Below, piece after piece: positions 8,450 through 17,617 of a stretch of DNA of 64,000 bases; the first letter of the stretch is position 1; every line of letters starts with the position of its first letter. The notes below the pieces were generated by a model that did no database searches, was not told the origin of the DNA, and saw only the letters and a list, made by a program, of their open reading frames with translations. The position numbers were made by a program, and so were the translations under genes. Source of the DNA: CAVXYG01 sp963766005. Lineage in GTDB: Bacteria; Actinomycetota; Actinomycetes; S36-B12; GCA-2699445. The stretch covers positions 62,001-126,000 of the forward strand of contig CAVXYG010000006.1 in assembly GCA_963766005.1 (NCBI GenBank), in the 5' to 3' direction.

Positions 8450-9749
8450 CTACCGGGGGTCGGTCACCTGGCCGAGGAACAGGACGCTGTCGTCGGCGTC
8501 CAGGATCGCCATCAGGAACGGCCGATCCACAACGAAGGTGAAGTCCGGGCCGGCCCCGCCGATGCCCCCGACCGCGGTGGCGGCGGCGGCCTCGGTGCCC
8601 AGTTCGTTGACGGCCACGACCACGCGGTGATTGATGAAGCGCACGCTGTGCCGGTCGCCGTTGTCGAACATCGGCCAGTCCGGGGTGCCGGTGAACATCC
8701 GGGACACCCCCATGGACTGCAGCGCCGGGATGAGTTCCTGGATGCCGGAGTCGCTGGTGAACTTCGGCAGGGTCACCCAGTAGTCGGTCGGCCGCCACCT
8801 CCGCGTCGGCCAGGCCGCTGAGACCCGCGGCGGAGAGACCGTCCGCCGCCTCATCGAAGCGGCCCCGGTCGGGCAGCACGATCACCGCCTTCGCGCCGCC
8901 CTCGTAGGGCAGTACCGCGGCGGTGTAGCCGTCGGCCTCGGTGACGGCCAGCGGCATCATCTGGGACATCGCCGCCACCGGAACCACGGTGCCGTCCAGC
9001 AGGGTGAAGTCGCCCTCACCGGTGAAGTCGGGTTCGAACGGATGGAGCCATGCGCCCTTGAAGTAGGTGGTGTTCAGCAGGATGAACACCAGGTCGTCGC
9101 TGATGTCGTCGGGCTCGACGATCTCCTCGATCAGGCCGCGGGTGTGCTCCGCCACCCGGCCGTTGACCAGGTCGGCGGTGCCCCGCGGGTCCAGTGGGTC
9201 GAAGCCGCCCAACTCATCGCGGATCGGCTCGATGGCCTGCAGGTAGCCCGGGGCGAAGCCGCCGTACTGCCGGGCCACGAACGCTGCGTTGTACAGCGCC
9301 ATCCGGTAGTCGCTGCGCCGGCTCGCCGTGATCCAGTCGGCCAACTCCTCGGTGTTCACGCCGATGTCCCCGGTGTCCAACCCCATCGCCGCGAGCAGCT
9401 CCTCGTTCGCCGCAGCCGCCACGCCCGGTGCCAACAGGCTCAACGCCTGGTACACGCTCACCGGTGAGACCCACAGGTTCGCCCCCGGCTGCTGGGCCCG
9501 CTGGAACTGCCACAGGTCCATGCCCAGACTGCCCATCCGGGCGACCAGATCCTCCGACACCTCCGGCCGCGGCCCGGCCTCCCGCACCCACTCCTCCGGA
9601 ACCGACTCTTCGATCGTCACCACGTCGAAGCCGCTCGTGCCCGGTTGCGCCGCCGGGCTCGACTCCGGCCCGGTCGACCCGCAGCCGCTCAAGACCAGGG
9701 CGAGCGCGGCGACCGTTGTGATTGCGGCGCCCCTGTTGCCGTGGTGCAT
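8450..9749 (-). pseudogene. serpin lipoprotein, one frameshift
   Basis: A serine protease inhibitor of about 430 residues, exported and lipid anchored: ATG at 9749 after AGGGGGA, then a signal peptide with lipobox LVLSGC (Cys23). The serpin core is recognisable: LWVSPVSVYQALSLLAPG, RGLIEEIV, LVFILLNTTYFKGAW. One base shift near 8790-8810 moves the last 110 residues (PTDYWVTLPKF to FLGQVTDPR) into another frame. The reactive-centre hinge NELGTEAAAATA has the small residues of inhibitory serpins, followed by a Gly-rich loop and FTFVVDRPFL. With the shift repaired it would be a functional inhibitor. Confidence 0.85.
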
Positions 9750-9874
9750 GGCACCATCCCCCTGCTTGTTCCTCGGTTTCACCCTGCCGCCGTCTCGCAG
9801 CCAGGCATAGGGCCCGAAGACCCCCTCCCACGCCGCAGACGGCAGGCGCTCGGGTCGCGCACCCGGTGGCGCCA

Positions 9875-10000
9875 CGGTGGTCGGCCGAGCCGGACGGTGG
9901 TCAGCCGAGCCGGACGGTGGTCGGCCGAGCCGGACGGTGGTCGGCGACGGGCGAGCCGGACGGTGGTCGGCCGAGCCGGACGGTGGTCAGCCGAGCCGGA
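9875..10000. repeat. 20-bp tandem repeat, six units
   Basis: Unit CGGTGGTCGGCCGAGCCGGA at 9875, 9895, 9915, 9935, then after a 6-base insertion at 9961 and 9981. The last unit contains the stop codon and last codons of the DUF2855-hotdog gene (stop 9987-9989), so the array is built from copies of that gene's 3' end. 20 is not a multiple of 3. Confidence 0.9.
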
Positions 10001-11813
10001 CCCAGACCGAGCGAGAGGCCGCGCACAGTTGCCCGTCGGCGGTGAAGATCGCCGACCCGGCCATGGAACGCCGTCCCTGCCTGGAGATGCCCCAGCCCTG
10101 CACGACGAGCGGCTCGCCCACATCCGGCCGATGCCGCACCTGGGCGGTGATCCGGCCCAGCACCGTGGCCGCGGTGTCGGCGTACCCCGCGGCCAGCGCG
10201 CCGAAGAAGGAGGGGCAGTCCAGGGCGGCCCAGAGGAACTCCGGCGGTAGGCCGCCGGCTGCGTCCTGCAGGGACTCGTGCGGCGTCCAGGTGCAGGCGA
10301 CCACGTCACCCACTCGCCCGGGGGAGAGCCGCAGCCCGTCGCCTGGCTCGCGCTGCGTCCCGCAGACGAAGCATGTCGGGAACGGGTGGCCGCCGGCGGC
10401 GAAGATGTACGACGGTTCGGCGTGCTGCGCCTGCGCGAGGGAGACCGGATCGGGGATATCGAGGTCGAGCTCCTCGTCAGCCGCGCTGCGGGCCTGGGCC
10501 ACGAGTCGCTGCGCGTCCAGCACGTCGATGCCGTCCGGCTGCCGCTGCAGCGTCATCGGCCTGGACAGCGGCGGCGGCATGCGCAGCGTCACCTCTACCG
10601 GACCGGTCAGCGACTGTGCCAGCCTGCCGGCGAAGTACCCGCCGTTGGCCGTGTCCGGCGGACCGCAGTAGCGGGGGTCGACGGCGAGGGGCAGCAGCGC
10701 TGCTGCGCGGCCGGCATCGGGCTGGGCCCCGGCCAGATCGACGACGAACGCCTGGTCCGGACGGCTCCTGCCCTCGACCATGTCGCGGAACACTTCATCG
10801 GCGGCCGCGAGGCCGACGACCGGGACGAAGGTGAACCGGTCCCGCACCCCGGCGACCATGTCCCGCCACGCGGCGGTGAGCCGCTCCTGGTAGCCGGCTG
10901 GCCCCCAATCGGCCATCCGCTTGGCGATCTGGGTCGGAGCGAAGAAGAAGGTCGGCTTCGGCCCGGGCAAGGACGCGTGGGTGGGGGCCATCTCCCAGTG
11001 GGCCATCCCCACCGCGCTGCTGGAGCGCAGCAGGTGGTCGAAGTGCTCATGCACCCGCCTCCGCAGTTCGCCGTTGCCGGCGATGTCGACGTAGACCGTC
11101 GGCCGCGCCGGGAGGGTTGCGAGGTCGTCGTACGCCGTGACCTCGTCGTAGCAGCCCAGCCCCGCCACGAACTGCGCGTTGCCGGAGGACGTCAGTCCGA
11201 CGACGTGCGGCCGGGGGCCGTCGCGGTGCGCGATGCACAGGGCGACGCCGACGGCGGTCTTGCTCGACGCGCTGGACACCACGATCTGCTCGGCGCCGAA
11301 GTCGTCGTGGTCGGCGAGGAAGTCGTCCAGCATGAAGGACGTCGCGAACAGCGGGAAGAAGACGTTCTGCACGTCCTCGGCGCCGGGGTCGTGCATGGGG
11401 TCGCTGTCCACGAGCCGGTAGCTGTTGTAGACCGCCGGCAGTCCCTGCCGGTGCTCGCTGATATCGGTGAAGCTGCGGTGACCGACGCGACCGGGCTCGA
11501 CGACGAGGTGGGTGCCGAAGGGGAGGAAGCCGAAGACGCGCGTGCCGGGTCGGAGTCCCTCGGCGCGGCTGGACTCGACACGGGCGAATCCCCACACCGG
11601 GATGCGCCCCCAGCCCTGCTCGCCCGCCGGGAAGAAGCGCCAGTACTTCAGCGACTCGCCGGCGGCGCCGTAGGTCACGTTGTTGGCGCTGAGGCCGAAG
11701 CTCTCCACCCGCAGCAGGGCCTGGCCCGGGGCGAGGTCCCCGACGAGGCCGCTGGAGCGGCGGGAGCGGCGGAGGTTGTCGCGTCGGACTTCGGAGAAGG
11801 TGGCGGTGGCCAT
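9987..11813 (-). CDS. DUF2855 protein fused to a hotdog thioesterase-like domain
   Basis: 608 residues in one frame. Residues 1 to about 365 match the DUF2855 family, a relative of medium-chain reductases (LRVESFGLSANNVTYG near the start, VVSSASSKTAVGVA in the middle). The remainder, from about LPLAVDPRYCGPPDTANGGY, is hotdog-like with a CFVCGTQREPGDGLRL motif seen in thioesterase-type proteins. ATG 11813 begins MATATFSEV; the upstream site is weak. No stop separates the domains. Such a fusion could act on an acyl thioester or ketone, but the substrate is unknown. A decayed copy of the C-terminus is at 30505. Confidence 0.8.
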   Translation of the reverse strand: MATATFSEVRRDNLRRSRRSSGLVGDLAPGQALLRVESFGLSANNVTYGAAGESLKYWRFFPAGEQGWGRIPVWGFARVESSRAEGLRPGTRVFGFLPFGTHLVVEPGRVGHRSFTDISEHRQGLPAVYNSYRLVDSDPMHDPGAEDVQNVFFPLFATSFMLDDFLADHDDFGAEQIVVSSASSKTAVGVALCIAHRDGPRPHVVGLTSSGNAQFVAGLGCYDEVTAYDDLATLPARPTVYVDIAGNGELRRRVHEHFDHLLRSSSAVGMAHWEMAPTHASLPGPKPTFFFAPTQIAKRMADWGPAGYQERLTAAWRDMVAGVRDRFTFVPVVGLAAADEVFRDMVEGRSRPDQAFVVDLAGAQPDAGRAAALLPLAVDPRYCGPPDTANGGYFAGRLAQSLTGPVEVTLRMPPPLSRPMTLQRQPDGIDVLDAQRLVAQARSAADEELDLDIPDPVSLAQAQHAEPSYIFAAGGHPFPTCFVCGTQREPGDGLRLSPGRVGDVVACTWTPHESLQDAAGGLPPEFLWAALDCPSFFGALAAGYADTAATVLGRITAQVRHRPDVGEPLVVQGWGISRQGRRSMAGSAIFTADGQLCAASRSVWVRLG

Positions 11814-12145
11814 CGCCGCATCGTCGCACTTCTGGGCCGGGCCCGTAGGCGTGGTGCGGTGCTCGGGGCGAGCCGCGCGCCCGACCCGACGGCGGGACGG
11901 GGGCCGAGCAGTCGTGGCGTGCCCTACCCCGAAGCGGTTGCCACGTCGAGCACCCCGGCACCGCGCCGACGCTGTGAGCCCGGCGATGGTCGAGGATCTG
12001 CTCTGGGCCGGCGCACCGCCACGACGCACGGCGGGCTCACAAGGAGTCCAGCAGGGCCGCTGCGTCGAGGCCAGGGTGCTGGGTGCGGGGGAGCGGGGCG
12101 GATGCCGGCGCGAGAGCCGGCCGCGCGGCAGTGCCCGCCGGCTCG
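11814..12145. other. intergenic, no gene seen
   Basis: Between two minus-strand genes. No convincing ORF, hairpin or promoter could be identified. Confidence 0.5.
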
Positions 12146-14222
12146 TCACTCCTTGGGCCAGACCCGGAAGTCCACGCCGCGCACGGTGCCGTAGCCGACC
12201 GGGTCGACGGTGTCCGGGATGAGCACGTCCGGGTCGATCTTGGTGACGAGGTCGCCGAAGGTATCGACGTGCGCCTCGATCGCCGTGGCGGCGGGGGAGG
12301 CGGCCGCCGCCACGGCCGGGGCCGGCGCCGGGTTCGGGGTGACACCGAACCGCTTCAGGAACGTGCCCGGGCCGCGCAGGCCCAGCGCGACCTTCGGAGG
12401 CAGCGGCTGGGGGTTGAGGGCGGCATGCCCGCCGAGCCCGCCGAGCGCTCCCTGCAGTTGCCCGCGCCACTTCGGCGGGAGTGGTTGCGGGTTGAGGCCT
12501 GCCGCGTCGCCGGGCGCGACGAGCATCGCCTGCGCATCCCCCTGCAGGTCCAGCAGCTGCTCGCGCCATTTGGGGGGCAGCGGCTGCGGGTTCAACGCTG
12601 CCTCGTCGCCGGGTACGCCGCCGACCACGATGATGGCGCGCTCGCCGTTCGACGGCTGCACCGCGCCGGCGGTCTCGAGGACGCCGACCGGGACGGTTCG
12701 GTGGCTGCCGTCCTTCAGCGACACCGTCATCTGCAACTGGCCGTCGCGGATCAGGTCGCCCAGCGCCCGGGCCTTGTGCACCGTCACGCTGCCGGACCAG
12801 TTGCGCGGGGCGATCTGCTCGATACTGCCCGGCAGCCAGTGCCACTGCGGGGCCAGGGCGCAGCTGACGCTCAGCGGTCGGCCGGTCTCCACACCCTCGA
12901 TGCGGTACCTGCGGCGCTGCCAGCCGTCGGAGTCCTCGTACCACATCGCGGTCATGTGTCCGGTCTCGTGGGAGCCGGCCGGATCGGCGGCCATGCAGCG
13001 CACGACGAACTGCAGCGGACCCAGGCGGAAGTTCTCCAGCATCGCCGCATAGACCTCTGCGGACAGGGCGGCGCGCAACTGCGGGGCGGCAGCGGGTGGC
13101 TGGGCGATCTGCAGGGCTTCGGGCTCCGGCTGCTGCGCCGCGTCCCACAGCCGGACGCCGCCGTCCACGAGCGAGGCCTGCGCAGCCGCCGCGGCCGCGG
13201 GCTGTTGGGCGAAGGACACCAGAGCCTGCCCGAGCCGCAGCTCCTCCCCGACCACCTGCGCCGCGACCAGCGGCGGTGCGGGGGACTCCATCAGGTCGCG
13301 CAGCCCGGCCAGCGCGACCTCCGGGACGAACGCCTTCGCCATGCTGTTCGCGATGACGAAGGTCTTCGGGTCCACCGGGCCTGCCGGCACCGTCGGGCCA
13401 GGAGATCTCGCCCTCGACGACGCCGGATTCGTCGGGCTGGCGGCACAGCAGCACCAGGCTCTGCGTCCCGTCCGGTAGGCCGTCGATCCCGGTCGCGGCA
13501 CCGAGTTGGCTGCGCAGCGCGGCCGGGTCGCCGGCCAGCAGCGAGAGGTAGCGGTAGCCGGCGTCGAGGTACTGCTGCAGCACCGCGTTGAGGGGGGCCA
13601 GCGCGGCATTGATCTGCTGTCAGCGCCGAGGTTGGCGCGGATCTGCGCGTCGAGCAGCGAATCGACGTCGGTCCCGGCGAGGAAGGTGATGATCTTGCCG
13701 ACCACGAGCAGCACATCGCCGGCGAAGTTCTGCGAGTCCAGGTGCGGGGCGATGATGCGCAGTTCGACCACCCGCGATCCGCCGACCGGGGCGGTCACCG
13801 GCGGGATGTCGATCACGAAGTCGAAGGTCAGCGCGAAGTCCAGCGAGAACCGCGGATCGGCGTAGGAGCCCAGGAAGGTCGGCTGGGTGGAGGTGGCGAC
13901 GATGGTGTTGCGGCCGGTCACGACATGGACCACGAGGTCGCCGTCGGCGTTGCGCTGGATGGTCTGCACCACGTTGCCCGGCGCGAGGCGGACGTCGATG
14001 TCGTACAGGGTGAAGCCTTCGGCGAAACGGTCGCCCGTGCCCAGCTCGCCGCTGCAGCAGTGCTGGCAGCATCGGCCGCAGCTCCTGCTGCCAGGCGTCG
14101 TTGGCGGCCTGGGCGATGGCGGGCAGCAGGCTGTTCTGCAGCTGGGTGATCGCGCCGTTGGGGTCTTGGCCGAGGACGAGGACATCGCCGCCGGTCGGGA
14201 TGTCGATGCCGAGCAGGTCCAT
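12146..14222 (-). pseudogene. large hypothetical protein with three LNPQPLPPK motifs, three frameshifts
   Basis: About 690 residues when repaired. ATG 14222 (MDLLGIDIPTGGDVLVLGQD) follows GGAGCTCC. Frameshifts near 14050, 13618 and 13393 are needed to join well-behaved segments (GFTLYDIDVRLAPGNVVQ; LQQYLDAGYRYLSLLAGDPA; FVIANSMAKAFVPEVALAGL). The C-terminal region has ALNPQPLPPKW three times at about 12590, 12490 and 12410, then a Pro/Ala linker and a conserved-looking tail ending RVWPKE. No signal peptide or membrane helix. I do not recognise a family function; NPQPLPP motifs occur in other bacterial proteins without a known role. Confidence 0.6.
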
Positions 14223-14723
14223 GGTGGAGCTCCATCTGTGGTGAGGACCCGTCGACTGCCGTCGGGTACATCCGTAGTCTGCGCTCGCGGTCCTCCGATG
14301 GCGGTGCGGCGCGCTGGTCCATTGGGGTGATGATGCGGGCCTCGGGTTGGGTCCCGGTTCGGCACGGCGGGCCCGGGGTGGTTGGGGACCGAACAGCGTC
14401 CCGGGCAACATGGCCGGGCCGCGGTGCTCCAACGGATTGCCCCTGTGTCGAGCAGATCGGCCGCCGTCGCCTGCTGCAGCGCCTCTCGCCGGTGGAGGCG
14501 CGGCTGGCGTCTCCTGCCGGAGGAGCGCTGTGTCCCCGGCCCTGGAGCCTCCCGGAGTGTGCTCCGCTGGGATCCAGTGCAGTCCAGTGATCGGGCGGAG
14601 GTGCTCCAGCGGTCCCCGCAGCGGTTCGAGGCCCAGCCGACAGGCGCCGTGAGCCGCGCGTTCTGCTGTCGCTGGGATTCGCCGGCCGGCATCGGCGACA
14701 ACCATCCGGTCTAGGCTCGGACC
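14223..14723. other. intergenic between divergent genes, no gene seen
   Basis: It should hold the promoters of the genes at 14222 (minus) and 14724 (plus). Several short open frames exist on both strands, without family-like sequence. Confidence 0.5.
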
Positions 14724-15251
14724 ATGACCGCCGAACGCGCTCGACGCGGACCGGCCGACGAGGCCGACTTCCGCATCATGACCGTGTGCCTGGGCAACAT
14801 CTGCCGCTCGCCGATCGCCGAGGCGGTGCTGCGCCGCAAGATCGCCGAGTCGGGGCTGTCGGCGAGGGTGTCGGTGGAGTCCTCTGGAACGGCGGGCTGG
14901 CACCACGGCGACGACGCAGATCCGCGCGCCCGGGCCACGCTGCAGGAGCACGGCTATCCCCTGCAGCACAGCGCCAGGCAGTTCCATGGCTCCTGGTTCG
15001 AGGCGATGGACCTGATCCTGGCCATGGATCGGTCGAACTACGACGACCTGGTGGTCATGGCGGCACGCATCGAGGCCGGGGCCGGCCACGTGAGGCTGCT
15101 GCGCTCGTTCGATCCTGCCGCGCCCGACGACGAGGTCCCCGACCCCTACTACGGCGGCCCCGAGGGCTTCGTCGAAGTGCTGCGGATGGTCGAGTCCGCC
15201 TCCGACGGGGTGGTCGCCCACGTGCAGGAACGGCTCCGCCTTCGGCCATGA
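14724..15251 (+). CDS. low-molecular-weight protein tyrosine phosphatase
   Basis: 175 residues. The catalytic loop CLGNICRS places the nucleophilic Cys at residue 22 and Arg at 28 (CX5R), and the general-acid Asp lies in DPYYGG at about residue 140, as in the LMW-PTP family. It dephosphorylates protein Tyr or Arg phosphate in the cytoplasm or, if exported, outside. The first 18 residues are an extension before the conserved MTVCLGN; an internal ATG at codon 19 is a possible start. The stop overlaps the start of the next gene by four bases (ATGA), so the two are translationally coupled. Confidence 0.95.
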   Translation: MTAERARRGPADEADFRIMTVCLGNICRSPIAEAVLRRKIAESGLSARVSVESSGTAGWHHGDDADPRARATLQEHGYPLQHSARQFHGSWFEAMDLILAMDRSNYDDLVVMAARIEAGAGHVRLLRSFDPAAPDDEVPDPYYGGPEGFVEVLRMVESASDGVVAHVQERLRLRP

Positions 15252-16129
15252 GCGGCCTGATCGGCCGGATCGCCCGCGTCGCCGGCGTCGCTGAGGAACG
15301 CATCGTTGCGCTGCGATCCGTCGGCGGCGGCAGCATCTGCGACGCCTATCGCGTGGACCTGGACGACGGATCTCGGCTCTTCGCCAAGATCGCCCCGGAT
15401 GGCGACTCCGACATGCTGCTCGCCGAGGTGGCCGGGCTGAGGTGGCTGTCCGAGGCGCCTGCCCCGGTACCGACCGTTCTCGGCGTCGCCGATGACGTGC
15501 TCGTCCTCGCCTACCATCAGCCCGGCGCGGCGGATCCCGGCTCGGCCCATCGGCTGGGGCGGCAGTTGGCGATCATGCACGCTGCCGGTGCGGACGCCTT
15601 CGGGAGCCCGCCTCCAGGGGCGCCGTCGGTGGGGCGTATCGGGTCGGCCCACCTGCCCTATGGCCACTGCGGCGAGTGGACCACCTTCTTCGCCGAGCAG
15701 CGCCTCATCCCGCACATGGACGCTGCGGCATCCCGCGGGCGTCTCAGTGACGTCGATGCGGACGTGCTGCGCCGATTCTGCGATGTGCTGCCTCGGCTGG
15801 CCGGACCTCCGGTCCCCGTGGCGCGGCTGCACGGCGACCTCTGGTCGGGGAACCTGCTGTGGGGAGCCGACGGCGTTGCGAGGCTGGTCGACCCCGCGGC
15901 CCACGGCGGCCACCCCGAGACCGACCTTGCGATGCTGGCGCTGTTCGGCGCCCCGCATCTGGAGCGGATCATCGCCGGCTACGAAACGGTGGCCCGCCTG
16001 CCGCAGGGATGGCGAGACCGGATCGGTCTGCACCAGCTCCATCCGCTGCTGGTGCATGCCGAACTCTTCGGAGGGGGCTACGGCCCCCGGGCGGCCGCGA
16101 TCGCGCGTCAGTACCTGGCGGCTGTCTGA
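15248..16129 (+). CDS. fructosamine kinase family protein
   Basis: 293 residues with the fructosamine/ketosamine-3-kinase fold. The N-lobe has SVGGGSICDAYRVDL and a FAKI lysine; the catalytic loop is LHGDLWSGNLLW at about residues 194-205; the metal-binding motif is LVDPAAHGGHPETDLAM. The family phosphorylates glycated amines on proteins so that the sugar is released. Coupling to an LMW phosphatase gene is a frequent arrangement and suggests a joint role in protein deglycation, where the phosphatase may act on sugar or protein phosphate; that link is inference. Confidence 0.92.
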   Translation: MSGLIGRIARVAGVAEERIVALRSVGGGSICDAYRVDLDDGSRLFAKIAPDGDSDMLLAEVAGLRWLSEAPAPVPTVLGVADDVLVLAYHQPGAADPGSAHRLGRQLAIMHAAGADAFGSPPPGAPSVGRIGSAHLPYGHCGEWTTFFAEQRLIPHMDAAASRGRLSDVDADVLRRFCDVLPRLAGPPVPVARLHGDLWSGNLLWGADGVARLVDPAAHGGHPETDLAMLALFGAPHLERIIAGYETVARLPQGWRDRIGLHQLHPLLVHAELFGGGYGPRAAAIARQYLAAV

Positions 16130-16429
16130 GGGTCGCACGGCAGCCGGACATCGGGACAGGACGGCGGCGGGACGGTGGAGTCGTGACGGCGGGTGCTTGC
16201 CGAAGGGGTTGCGCCGAGCGACTGAGCAGCCGGGCACCTGAGGCCGCGCCGTCGGCGATCACGAGTTGGGTCCAGCCACCGGTGACGCGCACCATCGAGG
16301 TCCGCAGCGGGGAGCCCGACCGGCTCTGGCCCCCGGACCTTGGACTGGGATCCGTGACGCCGGGTGGCGGCGTGCAGGCGGGGGCGGCATGCCGCGGTTG
16401 CTTCCGACGGCCGCGGCCTGCTGACCGAC
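16130..16429. other. intergenic between convergent genes, no gene seen
   Basis: 300 bases between the kinase (plus) and jetD (minus). No clear hairpin with a T-run and no credible ORF. Confidence 0.5.
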
Positions 16430-17617
16430 TCACCCCTTCGGGCATGCGGGCAACTCGTGCCTCAGCGCCTCGCCCAACGCCGACTCCACGGCGCCGAAGC
16501 GCACGAACTCCTGCTCCAGCCGGACTCGGTCGCCCCAGCGTCCCTCGCACAGGGCCGCGTACAGCTGCGCCTCGGCGTCGGTCAGCGAAGGCAGGTCGCG
16601 GCGCTGCTGCTTGTCCTCCACCACCCAGGAATCGCGATGCGCCAGGAGTGTCCGCTCATCCATCAGCAGGCTGGCGGTGTGCGGGAGCCGGGCGCGGAAC
16701 CGGTCCAGGATGGCGAACCCGTGGGTGTCGATATCGCCCCAGTAGTGCACCGCGACGTCGGACAGCCAGTCGATGCCGCCGAGCAGTTCCGGTGCTCCGT
16801 TGCCCGACCCGAAGATCACCAACGACGCCGTCGCGTCGGGGAAGGTGAGGAAGTTGATCTCGTTCTCGGTGACGAACACATCGGTGACGCGCGGCCGGAG
16901 GTCGGCGAACTCGGCGAGCGGCAAGGTGACATCGGTCAGGCCGGGCAGCGGCGCGGTGGCGGGATCCAGGCTGCGGAACCGGAGCAGCGACGGCTTGACC
17001 CCGAACCCGTAGCTGCGCTCGAACCAGGACGGCCCGCTCATGTGCTCGCCCGGGCCGACCAGTGACGCGATGAGCCGCTTGTGCCGCTCGATCACCTTGC
17101 TGTGCACGCCGGGCAGATCCACCTGCCGCAGAAAGACCCCGGGCCGCGGGTGGGACTGCAGCCATTCGGCGACCGCGACGATCTGCAGCCACTCCTCGGC
17201 GACCTGCAGCACGGCCAGCGGCTTGGCGGCGACCACGTGGAGGTACGCCGGCGGTGTGGCATCGACGATGCGGTCGAAGCGCCGAGCGTCGCGAGTCCTG
17301 CCGACGAGCCGCACGGCGTCGGCGGGGGAGTCCAGCCACGCCCGCGTGGGGAGGTGCTGCGCGCCGAGGACGCGGTGGGTGGTGCTGGTGCGCTCGAGGC
17401 GGTACGTGCCGGATGCGGCATCCAGCGCTGCTGCCCATCGCTTGGCGTCCTCGAACCGATCGCCCAGCTCGCGGGACGTCGGTCCGCGCAGCCGGACGGC
17501 GAGCGGGAAGGCGGTGCCTGACTCGGCGCCGGGGACGCGTGCGGCGAGCAGCCGGCCGCTGTCCCACTCCCGCTGCACCGCCGCGTGGATGTCGGCGGCG
17601 GTGGACCAGGTCGTCAT
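16430..17617 (-). CDS. jetD: Wadjet subunit JetD, Toprim-like nuclease
   Basis: 395 residues with an N-terminal DUF3322-like arm and a C-terminal DUF2220/Toprim-like catalytic domain. Acidic motifs are FVTENEINF near residue 247 and YWGDIDTHGF near residue 294, which match the metal site of topoisomerase-VI-like nucleases. In Wadjet, JetD cuts plasmid DNA after the JetABC SMC motor has extruded it. ATG 17617 overlaps the jetC stop by four bases. Last gene of the jetABCD operon. Confidence 0.95.
   Translation of the reverse strand: MTTWSTAADIHAAVQREWDSGRLLAARVPGAESGTAFPLAVRLRGPTSRELGDRFEDAKRWAAALDAASGTYRLERTSTTHRVLGAQHLPTRAWLDSPADAVRLVGRTRDARRFDRIVDATPPAYLHVVAAKPLAVLQVAEEWLQIVAVAEWLQSHPRPGVFLRQVDLPGVHSKVIERHKRLIASLVGPGEHMSGPSWFERSYGFGVKPSLLRFRSLDPATAPLPGLTDVTLPLAEFADLRPRVTDVFVTENEINFLTFPDATASLVIFGSGNGAPELLGGIDWLSDVAVHYWGDIDTHGFAILDRFRARLPHTASLLMDERTLLAHRDSWVVEDKQQRRDLPSLTDAEAQLYAALCEGRWGDRVRLEQEFVRFGAVESALGEALRHELPACPKG

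Noticed and set aside
11814..13583. Continuation of the DUF2855 frame upstream
   Set aside because: It overlaps the LNPQPLPPK gene in another frame; ATG 11813 fits the family start.
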